From: CAIWHR01 sp963734055
Lineage (GTDB): Bacteria; Pseudomonadota; Gammaproteobacteria; Burkholderiales; Casimicrobiaceae
NCBI GenBank assembly: GCA_963734055.1
Contig: CAVTFQ010000008.1
Location: 143,074 to 207,073 of the forward strand
Reading direction: 5' to 3'
Length of the DNA: 64,000 nt
The notes beneath the pieces are model-generated. The model saw only the letters and a program-made list of their open reading frames with translations. It made no database searches and was not told the DNA's origin. This document shows, piece by piece, positions 42,409 to 52,227 of this stretch (position 1 is its first letter; the number at the start of each line of letters is the position of its first letter). Made by a program: the position numbers and the translations under genes.

Positions 42409-44214
42409 ATGAAGCCTAGAGATCCGACTCCCGGTGCACGTGCTTTGCCCGCGGGTTCTCGGCTGGGCGAGTTCGAGATTGAGGAAGTCATCGGCGAGGG
42501 CAGCGTCGCGATCGTCTACGCGGCCACGGACCTCGCGCTCGCGGTCCCGGTGGCCATCGCGGAGTACCTGCCGGCGCGGCTTGCGCAGCGTGCCGAGGAA
42601 GCACAGGTCATGCCGCGAAGCCCCGCGCAGGCCGATGCCTTCGCGAAAGGGCTCAGGGCCTTCGTCGATGAGACCCGCACGCTGGCCCGATGCGACCATC
42701 CCTCGCTGGTGCGCGTCGTGCGTCTGTGGGAAGCCAATGCAACGGCCTACCGTGTCATGCCGCGCTACCCGACCAGGCGGCTGCTCGAGGTGCGGCGGGG
42801 CATGAGCGAACCACCCGACGAGGAGGCGCTGCGCGCGCTGCTCGACGCGCTGCTAGGCGCGCTGCAGGCGTTTCATCACGCAGGGGGAGTGCACGGCAAG
42901 GTCACGCCGTCCAATATCCTGCTGCTGGCCGACAACCGGCCGCTGCTCCTGGGCCCCGGTGCAGCGGACCGGGCGATCGCCAGCGACCGGATCGACGCGC
43001 TGATGACGAGCGAAGAACCCTGTTTCGCGCCGATCGAACAGATCGTCGAAGCCGACGCTCCGCTCCATCCCTCGGTCGACCTCTACGCGCTGGCCGGCGT
43101 CGCGCGCTACTGGATGAGCGGGCAGTTGCCACCGCCAGCCTTCGGCGCCCCCGGCACGGCACGGCCCGAAACACTCACCGAGACGGTGCAACGGCTGTGC
43201 CGGACCTGGCCGCAGCTGCACTACAGCGCATCCCTGCTGGACGCGCTCGACAGCGCCTTGTCCATCTATCCCGCCGAGCGGCCGCAAAGCGTCGCGGAGA
43301 TGCGCGCGCGCCTGGATCAACCGCAGCCGGCCGCAAGTGGCCAAGTCAGCGCAACAGGGACCGCTGCCCCGGCGCCGGACGATGCCGTGCCGTCGTCGCC
43401 GGCGCCGGCCCCGCAGACCGCGCCGCCGGCGCGCGTCACGGAAGACCTCGATGTCGTGATGGCGTTTGCGCCCGCTGTCGCCCCCCTGGCAACTTCGGGC
43501 GTTGCTCGCGTCGCTGATGGTCCGTCGGCGCCGAGGGATTTTGCACGCCAATTGCCCAGCTTCCGACGCGTCGCGATGTGGAGCGGCGCGGTGCTGGTGC
43601 TGCTCGCGCTGCTGTTCACAGGCATGCAAGCGTTTCGCCAGGAACGCCACGTTGGGCGCGTGCTCGATGTTCTTGGCATCAACCCTGGCAGTGGCGACGG
43701 GGGCAGCGATGCTGGGGCCGCAACCGCGGTAGGCCCCGCAGCGCCGGCGACACCGCCGATTGCCGCGGACGAAGGGGGCGCGAAGCCGACGCCGACGGGG
43801 CCAACCGCCGCCGCCGCAGACTCACCGGCGGGCGACACCGCATCTGCCCCTTCTGGCAGCGCCCCGAGCGGCGCGGAAGGTGGGGCCGCGAAGCCGATCT
43901 CGACGGAGCCAACCGCCGCAGACTCACCGGTGGGCGACACCGCGTCCGCGTCTTCGGCCAGCTCCGACCGCGGGACGCCAGGAGCCGCACCTGACGCCGC
44001 TCCGGCTGCAGTCGAAGAGCCGCCCGTCCCTACCCCGTCCCCAACGCGCGCGGCGGAGCAACACGCCCCGCGCGCCCCGGCCAGCCCGCGCGAGGCATGC
44101 GGTGTGCGTACGCAATTCTCACTGTACCGCTGCATGCAAAGGGAATGCAGCCAGCGCCGGTGGGCGTCGCATCCCCAGTGTGAACGACTGCGTGCCACCG
44201 ATAGCGTCGATTGA
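42409..44214 (+). CDS. Membrane-anchored protein with degenerate Ser/Thr kinase domain
   Basis: About 601 residues. The kinase-like domain begins RLGEFEIEEVIGEGSVAIVYAATD. Expected catalytic residues are missing: VAIK has become VAIAEYLP, HRD is HGKVTPSN, and DFG is LGPGAAD. A membrane segment (MWSGAVLVLLALLFTGMQAF) follows at about 385-405, then a ~170-residue Ala/Pro/Ser/Thr-rich region and a short Cys-containing end (CGVRTQFSLYRCMQRECSQRRW). A pseudokinase presenting an extracytoplasmic tail is the best reading. The start is uncertain (42370 is also possible). Confidence 0.75.
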   Translation: MKPRDPTPGARALPAGSRLGEFEIEEVIGEGSVAIVYAATDLALAVPVAIAEYLPARLAQRAEEAQVMPRSPAQADAFAKGLRAFVDETRTLARCDHPSLVRVVRLWEANATAYRVMPRYPTRRLLEVRRGMSEPPDEEALRALLDALLGALQAFHHAGGVHGKVTPSNILLLADNRPLLLGPGAADRAIASDRIDALMTSEEPCFAPIEQIVEADAPLHPSVDLYALAGVARYWMSGQLPPPAFGAPGTARPETLTETVQRLCRTWPQLHYSASLLDALDSALSIYPAERPQSVAEMRARLDQPQPAASGQVSATGTAAPAPDDAVPSSPAPAPQTAPPARVTEDLDVVMAFAPAVAPLATSGVARVADGPSAPRDFARQLPSFRRVAMWSGAVLVLLALLFTGMQAFRQERHVGRVLDVLGINPGSGDGGSDAGAATAVGPAAPATPPIAADEGGAKPTPTGPTAAAADSPAGDTASAPSGSAPSGAEGGAAKPISTEPTAADSPVGDTASASSASSDRGTPGAAPDAAPAAVEEPPVPTPSPTRAAEQHAPRAPASPREACGVRTQFSLYRCMQRECSQRRWASHPQCERLRATDSVD

Positions 44215-44253
44215 CACGCGACCGCACCTCGGATCGTATATGCCGGTGAACCG

Positions 44254-44649
44254 CTAACCGGATTTGGATTCGAGCCGCTCCAAAAACCGGGCGAGGTCGA
44301 TGATGACCCGCTCGTGCGTCCCGCGCCCGATCACCTCGGCCCCATCTTTCGCCTGGACGGTGAACTCGATGCGCCGCCCGTCGACCTTGGTGACTTCCGC
44401 CTCGCCGGTGACGCTGCGACCGACGGGTGTCGCCGCCAAGTGGCGAACGTCTACGCGCGTGCCGAGCGCGCTCTCACTGGCGGCGAGATAGGGCTTCATG
44501 GCATTGAGCGCCGCGTTCTCCATGACCATGATCATGACGGGTGTTGCCAGAATCGGCGGCAACATCGCGTCCTTGAAGCGGTTGGCGAGGTGCTCGGGAG
44601 TGACGACCAAATTGAACGAGCCCCTGGCCCCGGTCGGGATCGCTTGCAT
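44254..44649 (-). CDS. Thioesterase family protein, FlK-like
   Basis: 131 residues of hot-dog fold. ATPVMIMVMENAALNAMKPYL, ALGTRVDVRHLAATPVGRSVTGEAEV and the closing KDGAEVIGRGTHERVII match fluoroacetyl-CoA thioesterase-like proteins (FlK family), most of which act on other small acyl-CoAs. Start ATG 44649 follows TAGGAGGA. It is transcribed with the SDR gene 8 bp upstream. Confidence 0.85.
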   Translation of the reverse strand: MQAIPTGARGSFNLVVTPEHLANRFKDAMLPPILATPVMIMVMENAALNAMKPYLAASESALGTRVDVRHLAATPVGRSVTGEAEVTKVDGRRIEFTVQAKDGAEVIGRGTHERVIIDLARFLERLESKSG

Positions 44650-44657
44650 GATTCCTC

Positions 44658-45446
44658 CTAGGCCCTGCAATAACGGGCCGGAAGCTCGGTGCTACGAGCA
44701 AATCCGAGCAAGACGGAGGCAGCCTCATCCAGCCTTGCTTTCGCCGAGTCGTCAGGCATCGCCGGGATCGACACGATGACTCCCCGCGCAAGATCGGACA
44801 AGCTGGCGGTGACGATCTGGTCCGGTTCCATACGCGGAACCTGGCTCATGTCGATCCCCTGACGTGAATGGAACTCGCTGCGGACGACCCCGGGGCAGAC
44901 GACCTGCACCTTTACTCCGCTGCCCGCAATCTCGCCCGCCAGGACCTCGGTGAACGTAACGAGGAACGCCTTGGTCGCCGCGTAAACCGCTCGTTCGGGC
45001 AGGTAAGGGGCGCGCGCGGCGCCGCTGAACGCGAGCAGCGAAGCGATATTGACGATAGCGCCCTGGCCCCGCTTGACCATGCCGGGAATCACCGCGTGGG
45101 TCAGCAGCACGGGCGCGAGTGCGTTGACGTCAACGAGTTCGCGAGCTCGTTCCGCAGGCAACTTCGCGAAGGGCATATAGTGGGCGAGTCCGGCATTGTT
45201 CACGAGCAACTCGACCGGCAGCGCGGCAAGTTCCTTGCCCAGACCTTGAACGTCCTCCGCACGGGCAAGATCGGCCACAATGGTCCGCGCACCTGCGCCG
45301 CGGCTCTCGATGTCGCGCTTCAGCAACTCCAACCGGTCGGCTCGGCGAGCGACCAGCACAACGTCCATCCCATTGGAGGCAAGCCGCTCCGCGTAACTGC
45401 GCCCGATCCCGGAGGAAGCCCCCGTTACCACCGCCAGTCCCGCCAT
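44658..45446 (-). CDS. Short-chain dehydrogenase/reductase
   Basis: 262 residues. NAD(P)-binding TGASSGIGRSYAERL (9-23), DLARAEDV, NNAGLAHYM, Ser near IASLLAFSG and the YAATKAF (YxxxK) motif are all present, so a working SDR is likely. The subclass is that of ketoreductases acting on acyl or steroid substrates. It lies directly upstream of the thioesterase gene, and both may process one CoA-linked compound. ATG 45446 follows AAGGAGAG. Confidence 0.88.
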   Translation of the reverse strand: MAGLAVVTGASSGIGRSYAERLASNGMDVVLVARRADRLELLKRDIESRGAGARTIVADLARAEDVQGLGKELAALPVELLVNNAGLAHYMPFAKLPAERARELVDVNALAPVLLTHAVIPGMVKRGQGAIVNIASLLAFSGAARAPYLPERAVYAATKAFLVTFTEVLAGEIAGSGVKVQVVCPGVVRSEFHSRQGIDMSQVPRMEPDQIVTASLSDLARGVIVSIPAMPDDSAKARLDEAASVLLGFARSTELPARYCRA

Positions 45447-45555
45447 CGTGTCTCTCCTTCCGAAGTCGCTCTCGATACCCTTGGCAACGGCATCCTGATC
45501 GACAACGGTGGCTCGCGCTGATCCCGTGCAGCCGGCGAAGGTCAAGGTTGGTCGG

Positions 45556-46224
45556 TCAGCGACGCTGCCCGATCCGACCGGTCGCATCCACGCCTTCGAG
45601 CAGCGTAGCGAGGTCGCCGCCCGTGACCCGGACGAGTTGGACCCCGCGGGGCAACTCGAACAGGACAGGATCGAGCGGCCCGATCTGCACATCGCGGAAA
45701 TTCATCAGCGTCCGACCGCGTCGGCCACGGCTTTCGCCCTCGCCAGCGAGGCGCGCGATGACGCCCTGGTCGGTCGCCCAGACATGGCCGGTGAAGCTGC
45801 TCCCCGAACGGGCATGGCGCTCGACGCGAATCCGCGTGGTGTCCAGCCCGTTCGCGTGCTCGCGCCCTTCACGGATCTGCCGCATGTCGCCGCCGCCCTT
45901 CAGCACATCGGGTGGCAGATCGAGCGCGGAGAGGTCGGCTTCGATCGCGACGGGCGGATCAGCCATCACCAGCCAGCAGAGATTGCGATCGAGCCGCGCG
46001 ATCACGGTCGGGAAACGATCATGCTGTCTGCCTTCATGGCGCAACGCCGAGGGAGTGCGCCACAGACGGCCGGGCATGGCGCGCTGATCGGTACCGATCA
46101 GGCTCGTCGCGCTGTACTCCACCCGCAACTGGAGGATGCTCCTGCTCCCGGCCGCAACGGCGGCCCAAGAGGAGCCGAGCAGAGCGGCCGAAGCAAGCAA
46201 GACCCTGCGACGCGAAATCATCAT
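45556..46224 (-). CDS. Tat-exported protein of unknown function
   Basis: 222 residues. MMISRRRVLLASAALLGSSWAAVAAG is a Tat-like signal (twin Arg plus hydrophobic stretch). The mature part is largely beta: ILQLRVEYSATSLIGTDQ, MPGRLWRTPSALRHEG and RHARSGSSFTGHVWATDQGVIAR suggest a LolA/DUF4412-like half-barrel, a resemblance I rate as weak. It precedes the SDR gene on the same strand by about 110 bp. Confidence 0.65.
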   Translation of the reverse strand: MMISRRRVLLASAALLGSSWAAVAAGSRSILQLRVEYSATSLIGTDQRAMPGRLWRTPSALRHEGRQHDRFPTVIARLDRNLCWLVMADPPVAIEADLSALDLPPDVLKGGGDMRQIREGREHANGLDTTRIRVERHARSGSSFTGHVWATDQGVIARLAGEGESRGRRGRTLMNFRDVQIGPLDPVLFELPRGVQLVRVTGGDLATLLEGVDATGRIGQRR

Positions 46225-46673
46225 GTGATGGATACTCGAAGTTCGGGCACATTCAACCGCGACTTGATTCGTTCAGCTACTGCACCACCTCATCCGCAAA
46301 ATTGCCGCAGCGGCTGCCGATAGCTGTACTCTGCAATCTTGCCGGACACGCTAGTTGAGATAAGCATTGGAGACTTACGGCGTCGTGCGAATCTCCCGGC
46401 CGTTAAGCGGTTGCGTCGGCCGAGCGTTCATCGGATAAAGCTGTGCGAAGCGGGCCACTTCGGTGTTGGAAACAGACGTTGGGGTCTTCAGCACGAACCA
46501 CGTGACGCCTTCACTGCACGGTGGCGTCGTGAGAGAGCCCGTGAACGTATAATACGCACGTCACGCGCGTGTCACACTTGACGATAGGACCGTCGCAGCA
46601 TTTCGGCTTGCAGGAGGAGCTTGAGCCAAGCTGCGTTGATCACTGGCGCAGATGGCGGCGTTGGGCAAGCTGT
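46225..46673. other. Intergenic region without a recognisable gene
   Basis: About 450 bp, slightly lower in GC than its neighbours. Short frames on both strands lack start signals or similarity. No IS ends or repeats were noticed. It separates two minus-strand units and may carry the promoter of the Tat-exported protein gene. Confidence 0.5.
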
Positions 46674-47429
46674 TCACGGCGCCTTTCGCCTGCGCACGAA
46701 GAAGAATAGCGCCACTACGACGAGCACGGCGATTATCACGTACCACGTCCGCCCCAGGCCGGATGGCTCGGCCGCTGGCAATGCGGGCTGGGCGGCACTT
46801 GCCTGAGGGGAAGCGGCCGGGGCCGGGGTCTGCGCCGGGGGTTCTGCCGCTGCCATCTTGGCGGGCGCCGACCCTGCCTTGGACTCGGCGAGGGTCGCCT
46901 GCACGTCCTTTTCCGTCACCACCGTCGGCGGGGCTGTCGAGATGACCGTTGCCGTAAGTGCATCGCCCTCATGCAATTCGCTGATGCGGACCACCCGGCC
47001 GTTCTTGACGATCTGGATGCCACGCTCGTCCAACTGGTCTTGGCTGAAGCGCTTTCGCAGTCCGTCGGCGCCCTGCACGGTCATCACCCTCGGCCCCGCG
47101 CTCAGCACGACCGCATCGCGAAATTCGGTGACCACGACCGGCGTAATCGTTGTCTTGGTTGTGACTGTCGCCGTGCCTTTCATCCCCGGCTTCAGCTCCG
47201 ACACGGCCATCTTCTTGCCGTCGACCGTAAAGCGGAAATCGTCCGGCACTGTGTATTCGTTCGTGCCCTTCTGGTCGCGGACGACGAGCTTGTTCCCATC
47301 GACCGAGATCACCTCGAAATTGCGCACATCGACGGTGGTCGTCGTTTGCGCCAAGAGGGCACCTGTGGATGTGAGCCCCAACGCAACGATCACAACTACT
47401 CGGGCCAGGCATGTCATCTTCGTCATCAT
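46674..47429 (-). CDS. Exported protein with C-terminal membrane anchor
   Basis: 251 residues. Signal peptide (about 1-28), a beta-rich central part with two similar segments (VRNFEVISVDGNKLVVRDQKG and FRDAVVLSAGPRVMTVQGADG), a Pro/Ala linker, then a single hydrophobic segment YVIIAVLVVVALFFFVRRRKAP ending in basic residues. That end is a typical stop-transfer anchor, so the body should sit in the periplasm. Function unknown; no relationship to its neighbours is visible. Confidence 0.7.
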   Translation of the reverse strand: MMTKMTCLARVVVIVALGLTSTGALLAQTTTTVDVRNFEVISVDGNKLVVRDQKGTNEYTVPDDFRFTVDGKKMAVSELKPGMKGTATVTTKTTITPVVVTEFRDAVVLSAGPRVMTVQGADGLRKRFSQDQLDERGIQIVKNGRVVRISELHEGDALTATVISTAPPTVVTEKDVQATLAESKAGSAPAKMAAAEPPAQTPAPAASPQASAAQPALPAAEPSGLGRTWYVIIAVLVVVALFFFVRRRKAP

Positions 47430-47698
47430 CGTTTCTCTCCGTGGGTTGCGAAGCGATTCCGCCTCCGTGCAGGGCGCTCGCGCTGCAAGATCACCTCGGC
47501 AAGCAACTCGCCGCAGGTGGGAGCGTCATTTCAGAATGACGCCCAAACAGGCAAAGTACCACCGGTGTCCGATTCCAGGCAATTTGGCTGGCGTCACTGG
47601 ACGGCTGCTCCTGGGCCGTCAGCAGTCCGTCGTCAGCGACCGCTTGCAAGTGCTTTGCCGCGAAGCCCTCGCGTAGGTTGTCGACCTCATGGGCCCGA

Positions 47699-48409
47699 TC
47701 AACTCCCGACGAGTGGCGGTAGATCCTTCCCGCGAGACGCCACGCGCGAGAGCCAGCCCGCGAGCCCGGCCCCGGCGATCGGTGCGAGCCAGAAGAGCCA
47801 TAGCTGCTGGAGCGCCCAGCCGCCTACGAAGAGCGCGGGCCCAGTGCTCCGCGCCGGATTCACGGACGTGTTGGTCACGGGGATGCTGACGAGGTGAATG
47901 AGCGTAAGACACAGGCCGATCGCGAGCCCTGCGAAGGCGGTCGGCGCCCGCTCGTGTGTCGCACCGAGGATCACCACGAGAAACATGAACGTCATCACGA
48001 CCTCGCAGACCAGCGCGGAACCGAGGCCGTACTTTCCTGGCGAGTGTTCGCCATAGCCGTTCGCGGCGAAGCCCGCCTGCAGATCGAAGCCAGCCTTTCC
48101 GCTGGCGATGAGGTAGAGCACGCCGGACGCGAGAACTGCACCCAGCAGCTGCGAGATGACATAAGGCAGTAGCCTCGACCCGGGAAAGCGCCCACCCGCC
48201 CAAAGACCGAAGGACACCGCCGGATTGAAGTGACCGCCCGAGATCGGTCCGAGCGCGTAGGCTCCGGTCAGCACCGTAAGGCCGAAGGCGAGCGAGACGC
48301 CCGTGAAACCAATGCCCGATTCGGGAAACGCTGCGGCAATAACCGCACTTCCGCAGCCGCCGAGAACAAGCCAGAAAGTACCGAGAAATTCCGCTGCGAG
48401 AGGTGCCAT
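47699..48409 (-). CDS. aqpZ: Aquaporin Z
   Basis: 236 residues, six membrane segments and two half-helices with NPA motifs (HFNPAVS at about 60-66 and SVNPARS near 187). ISGGHFNPAVSFGLWAGGRF is typical of AqpZ water channels. Selectivity-filter residues appear consistent with water rather than glycerol transport, judged by the short LV-I pattern only. Stand-alone gene. Confidence 0.92.
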   Translation of the reverse strand: MAPLAAEFLGTFWLVLGGCGSAVIAAAFPESGIGFTGVSLAFGLTVLTGAYALGPISGGHFNPAVSFGLWAGGRFPGSRLLPYVISQLLGAVLASGVLYLIASGKAGFDLQAGFAANGYGEHSPGKYGLGSALVCEVVMTFMFLVVILGATHERAPTAFAGLAIGLCLTLIHLVSIPVTNTSVNPARSTGPALFVGGWALQQLWLFWLAPIAGAGLAGWLSRVASRGKDLPPLVGS

Positions 48410-48589
48410 AGCTCACTCTCCTCAAGTCGGGACGCAGGGTTTGCTCGCGAGGCGCGCTCCACCATGGCGTACAAAACCTGCTCCGCCACGGATGCTGCCA
48501 CGCGGCCAGCCAATTAATAGCACTGCTGAGGTGCGCCGACAAACGTGTCCGCAATGGCAATCATGGCTTTCAAATCATTTCTGCGAACA

Positions 48590-48900
48590 TGGATTAACAC
48601 CGTCGCGATGCCCGCGCCTGATGTCCGTCGAAGCGGGTTCGGTGGCACGCGGGCCGCTTCGCACCGTAGACCAACAACAAGTGGCCTGATTTGGCTGGTT
48701 CCGTGATGTGCTGATCGAAGGAAGCCGCTCCTTGTGCGAACGCCGCGATGCGGTCGCGATGCTGGAACCGCATGGCGCGTCGCAGTTCGGGAGCAGCGCG
48801 TCGGGCTGCTGCCGCGCGATCCGCTCGAGCGCCGGATCGATCGCTTCGAAGCGGAACCCGATCCCGCTGCTTCGGGGGGCGCACGCCTCGGAGGCTCCGT
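48590..48900 (-). pseudogene. Possible remnant of an ABC-type substrate-binding protein
   Basis: Within a ~770-bp gap (48410-49178) that holds no intact gene, the minus strand reads FEAIDPALERIARQQPDALL, then in another frame HRDRIAAFAQG, then back ERLPSI, and further on traces such as LLVYGAKR. This order matches the C-terminal lobe of PF04392 substrate-binding proteins. The reading frame is broken at least twice. The rest of the gap shows nothing recognisable. Confidence 0.35.
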
Positions 48901-49178
48901 ACCGCGCCTCGCCTTTCGGCCCCGTCGATCCTTCGCGCGCATGCCCGCCGGGCGCGCCGGCGCTCCCTTCGCGGCCGCGGCGGTCGCGAGGGCCCGCTTC
49001 GCGCCTGAATTCCTTATCGGGCGTTTGAATCCCCTGCGGGGGCATGGCCGTTGGCGACGCCCGCCCGCGGCCAGGGGCGTCGAAGGCACCTTTTGCGGTT
49101 TTGGGCTATTGTTCGCACACCCAACAGGCGCGGCGGCCCCACCGCCGCCCGAAAACAGCCCCAAAGGAGGAGCAAAGC

Positions 49179-50174
49179 ATGAGCAAGATCTGGAGCAGTC
49201 TCGCCTTCGCCGCGGTCGCGATCCTGTTGTCGGCGTCGGCGCAAGGACAAGTCACGCTGCGGGCCTCGCACCAGTTTCCCGGCGGTAAGGGGGACGTCCG
49301 CGACGACATGGTGCAGATGATCGCCAAGGACGTGGCCGCCGCCAACGTCGGACTCAACATCCAGGTCTATCCCGGCGCCTCGCTGTTCAAGCCGAACGAC
49401 CAATGGAACGCCATCGTCAACGGCCAGCTCGACATCACGCTGTTCCCGCTCGACTACGCGAGCGGCAAGGTGCCGGCCTTCAGCGCGACGCTGATGCCCG
49501 GCCTGATCCGCAGCCAGGATCGCGCCAAGCGCGTCAACGCCTCGCCGTTCATGACCGAGGTGCGCGCCGAGATCGAGAAGCACGGTGCCATCGTGCTCTC
49601 CGACGCATGGTTCGCCGGCGGGGTGGCCGCCAAGGGCAGCTGCATCGTGCACCCGAACGACATGAAGGGCCGCAAGCTGCGCGCGGCGGGCCCCACGTTC
49701 GCCGCCATGTGGGAGAGCGCCGGCGCGAGCATCGTGAGCCCGCCGTCGAACGAGATCTACAACGCCTTCCAGAGTGGCGTGGTCGACGGCACCGACACGA
49801 GCCTCGGCACCTTCCAGTCGATGCGCCTCTACGAGGTCACCGACTGCCTCACCGCGCCGGGCAGCAATGCGCTGTGGTTCATGTACGAGCCGGTACTGAT
49901 GTCGAAGAAGAACTTCGACAAACTCAGCAAGGCCCAGCAGGACGCGATCATCGCCGCCGGCAGAAAGGCGCAGGCCTTCTACGAAGGCAAGGCCGAGGAG
50001 GTGAACAAGGCGGCGATCAAGGCGTTCGAGGATCACAAGGTGAAGGTGGTGACGCTCTCCGACGCGGACTACCAGGCCTGGCTCGAGGTCGCGAAGAAGA
50101 GCTCCTACGCGAAATTCGCCAAGGACGTGCCGAACGGCCAGAAGCTGATCGACGAAGCGCTCGCGGTGAAATAG
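49179..50174 (+). CDS. dctP: TRAP transporter substrate-binding protein (second system)
   Basis: 331 residues. Signal peptide MSKIWSSLAFAAVAILLSASAQG, then VTLRASHQFPGGKGDVRDDMVQMIAKD, YPGASLFKPNDQWNAIVNGQLD, MKGRKLRAAGPTFAAMWESAGAS and PSNEIYNAFQSGVVDGTDTS. It shares the LFKPN motif with the dctP at 35535, showing they belong to the same DctP subfamily. AAAGGAGGAGC precedes the ATG. Substrate unknown; no catabolic genes adjoin the operon. Confidence 0.92.
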   Translation: MSKIWSSLAFAAVAILLSASAQGQVTLRASHQFPGGKGDVRDDMVQMIAKDVAAANVGLNIQVYPGASLFKPNDQWNAIVNGQLDITLFPLDYASGKVPAFSATLMPGLIRSQDRAKRVNASPFMTEVRAEIEKHGAIVLSDAWFAGGVAAKGSCIVHPNDMKGRKLRAAGPTFAAMWESAGASIVSPPSNEIYNAFQSGVVDGTDTSLGTFQSMRLYEVTDCLTAPGSNALWFMYEPVLMSKKNFDKLSKAQQDAIIAAGRKAQAFYEGKAEEVNKAAIKAFEDHKVKVVTLSDADYQAWLEVAKKSSYAKFAKDVPNGQKLIDEALAVK

Positions 50175-50276
50175 CGGGCCCCGCGGTCCGGCGGCGGGCG
50201 CGAGATCCGCCGCCGGTTGCTGCATGCGCCCCGCCATTCCCCGGGGCTTGCCCATCCAGCAGGGAGAGACGGGCCC

Positions 50277-50843
50277 ATGGATGCTTACGTTCGGGTGGTG
50301 GGGTTCCTCGCGCGCGCCGCCGGCGTGATTGCCGCCTTCCTCATCGGCCTTGCAGTGCTGGTGATCTGCGAGATGCTGGTCGAGCGCTACATCCTCGGCC
50401 GCACGACGATCTGGCAGATCGACGTGGTCACCTATTGCATCGTCGCGGCCACCTTCATCGGCAGCGCCTACGTGCTGATGACGCGCGGCCACGTCAACGT
50501 CGACATCATCCCGCTGTTCGTCCGCCCGCGCGCCCGCTTCCGGCTCGCGCTCGCGACCGGCTTCTTGGCGCTCTGCTTCTGCATCGTCATGTTCGTGCTG
50601 TGCACCGCCTACTGGTACGAGGCGTACACCGACCGATGGCTGTCCAACACGGTGTGGCGCGCGCGGCTGTGGATTCCCTATCTCTCGATGCCGATCGGCC
50701 TCGGGCTCCTCATCCTGCAGTACCTGGCCGAGCTGCTGCTGCTCCTGAGGGGCCGCGCCCGGCCCTTCGGCATCTATGACAAGGAGGCTGCCGAGGACGT
50801 GGCTCGTGCCCGCGCCAGCGAAGCCCTGGGCGAGAAACCATGA
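50277..50843 (+). CDS. dctQ: TRAP transporter small permease (second system)
   Basis: 188 residues, four membrane segments, with the conserved RGHVNVDIIPLF after the second. ATG 50277 follows AGGGAGAG. It lies between dctP and dctM, which follow on the same strand. The C-terminal tail past the last segment is longer and charged (YDKEAAEDVARARASEAL). Confidence 0.88.
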   Translation: MDAYVRVVGFLARAAGVIAAFLIGLAVLVICEMLVERYILGRTTIWQIDVVTYCIVAATFIGSAYVLMTRGHVNVDIIPLFVRPRARFRLALATGFLALCFCIVMFVLCTAYWYEAYTDRWLSNTVWRARLWIPYLSMPIGLGLLILQYLAELLLLLRGRARPFGIYDKEAAEDVARARASEALGEKP

Positions 50844-50910
50844 GCCCGCCGGGCCGCCCCAAGGGCGACACGCCCCGAAGCGCGAGGCGCGAAGCGCGGA
50901 GGGCCATCCA

Positions 50911-52227
50911 ATGAGCCCGACCACACAGGGCGCGATCGTCCTCGTCGTCACCCTGCTTGTCCTGCTGTCCGGCATTCCGGTCGCGTTCGGGCTGGGCGCG
51001 ATCGCGCTCGCCTTCCTGGCAATCTTCCAGGGCTTCGACGCCCTGCACGTGGTCGCCGAGACGCTCTGGTCCGGGCTCGACGAGTTCACGCTGGTCGCGA
51101 TCCCGATGTTCGTGATGATGGGCGCGGCGATCGGCTCCTCGCCGGCCGGCAAGGACCTCTACGAGGCACTTGACCGCTGGCTCTACCGCGTGCCCGGCGG
51201 GCTGGTCATCTCCAACCTCGGCGCCTGCGCGATCTTCGCCGCCCTCACCGGCTCCTCGCCCGCCTGCTGCGCCGCCATCGGCAAGATGGGCATCCCGGAG
51301 ATGCGCCGGCGCGGCTACCCGGACGACGTCGCCACCGGCTCGATCTGCGCCGGCGGAACCCTCGGCATCCTGATCCCGCCGTCGATCACCTTCATCCTCT
51401 ACGGGATCGCCACCGAGACCTCGATCGGGCGGCTCTTCATCGCCGGGGTCGTTCCGGGGCTGATGCTGACCGGCCTGTTCATGGCCTGGACGGTCTTCAT
51501 CATCTGGAAGCGCGGCTTCCGCGCCCACCCGGTCGACTTCCGCTACTCGTGGAAGGAGAAGTTCCAGTCGATCCCGAAGATCGCGCCGTTCCTCCTCATC
51601 ATCGCCGGCGTCATGTACTCGCTCTACGGCGGGGTGGCCACGCCGTCGGAGGCGGCGGGCGTGGGCGCCGCACTGTGCATGATCCTGGCCGTGCTGATCT
51701 ACCGGCTGTGGAAGCCAGAGCAGGTCTGGTCGATCCTGCGCGACACCATGCGCGAGTCGGTGATGATCCTCACCATCATCGCCACCGCCGTGCTGTTCGG
51801 CTATATGCTGACCTCGCTCTACCTCACCCAGACCCTCGCGCAGGCGATCGCCGACGCGCACTTCAACCGCTGGGTGCTGATGTTGATGATCAACCTGTTC
51901 CTGCTGGTCTGCGGTTTCTTCATCCCGCCGGCCGCCATCATCCTGATGACCTCGCCGATCCTGCTGCCGATCATCACCGCGGCCGGGTTCGATCCGGTCT
52001 GGTTCGGCGTGATCCTGACCATCAACATGGAGATCGGCCTCATCCATCCGCCGGTCGGCCTCAATATTTACATCGTCAACGCCATCGCGCCGGACGTGCC
52101 GGTGGTCAAGGTCATGTGGGGGACGCTCCCCTACGTCGTCTGCCTGATGCTGGCGATCGTGATCCTCTGTATCTTTCCCGAGATCGCCACCGGGCTGCCG
52201 GACGCGCTGATGGGCGCCCGCAAGTGA
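50911..52227 (+). CDS. dctM: TRAP transporter large permease (second system)
   Basis: 438 residues with about twelve membrane segments. SSPAGKDLYEALDRWLYRVPGGLVISNL, AICAGGTLGILIPPS-type motif (SICAGGTLGILIPPS), EAAGVGAALCMIL and NMEIGLIHPPVGLNIYIVNAI mark DctM. The preceding 67 bp after dctQ contain a GGAGGG site. The operon appears to end here; a penicillin-acylase family gene follows after 275 bp of non-coding DNA. Confidence 0.93.
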   Translation: MSPTTQGAIVLVVTLLVLLSGIPVAFGLGAIALAFLAIFQGFDALHVVAETLWSGLDEFTLVAIPMFVMMGAAIGSSPAGKDLYEALDRWLYRVPGGLVISNLGACAIFAALTGSSPACCAAIGKMGIPEMRRRGYPDDVATGSICAGGTLGILIPPSITFILYGIATETSIGRLFIAGVVPGLMLTGLFMAWTVFIIWKRGFRAHPVDFRYSWKEKFQSIPKIAPFLLIIAGVMYSLYGGVATPSEAAGVGAALCMILAVLIYRLWKPEQVWSILRDTMRESVMILTIIATAVLFGYMLTSLYLTQTLAQAIADAHFNRWVLMLMINLFLLVCGFFIPPAAIILMTSPILLPIITAAGFDPVWFGVILTINMEIGLIHPPVGLNIYIVNAIAPDVPVVKVMWGTLPYVVCLMLAIVILCIFPEIATGLPDALMGARK

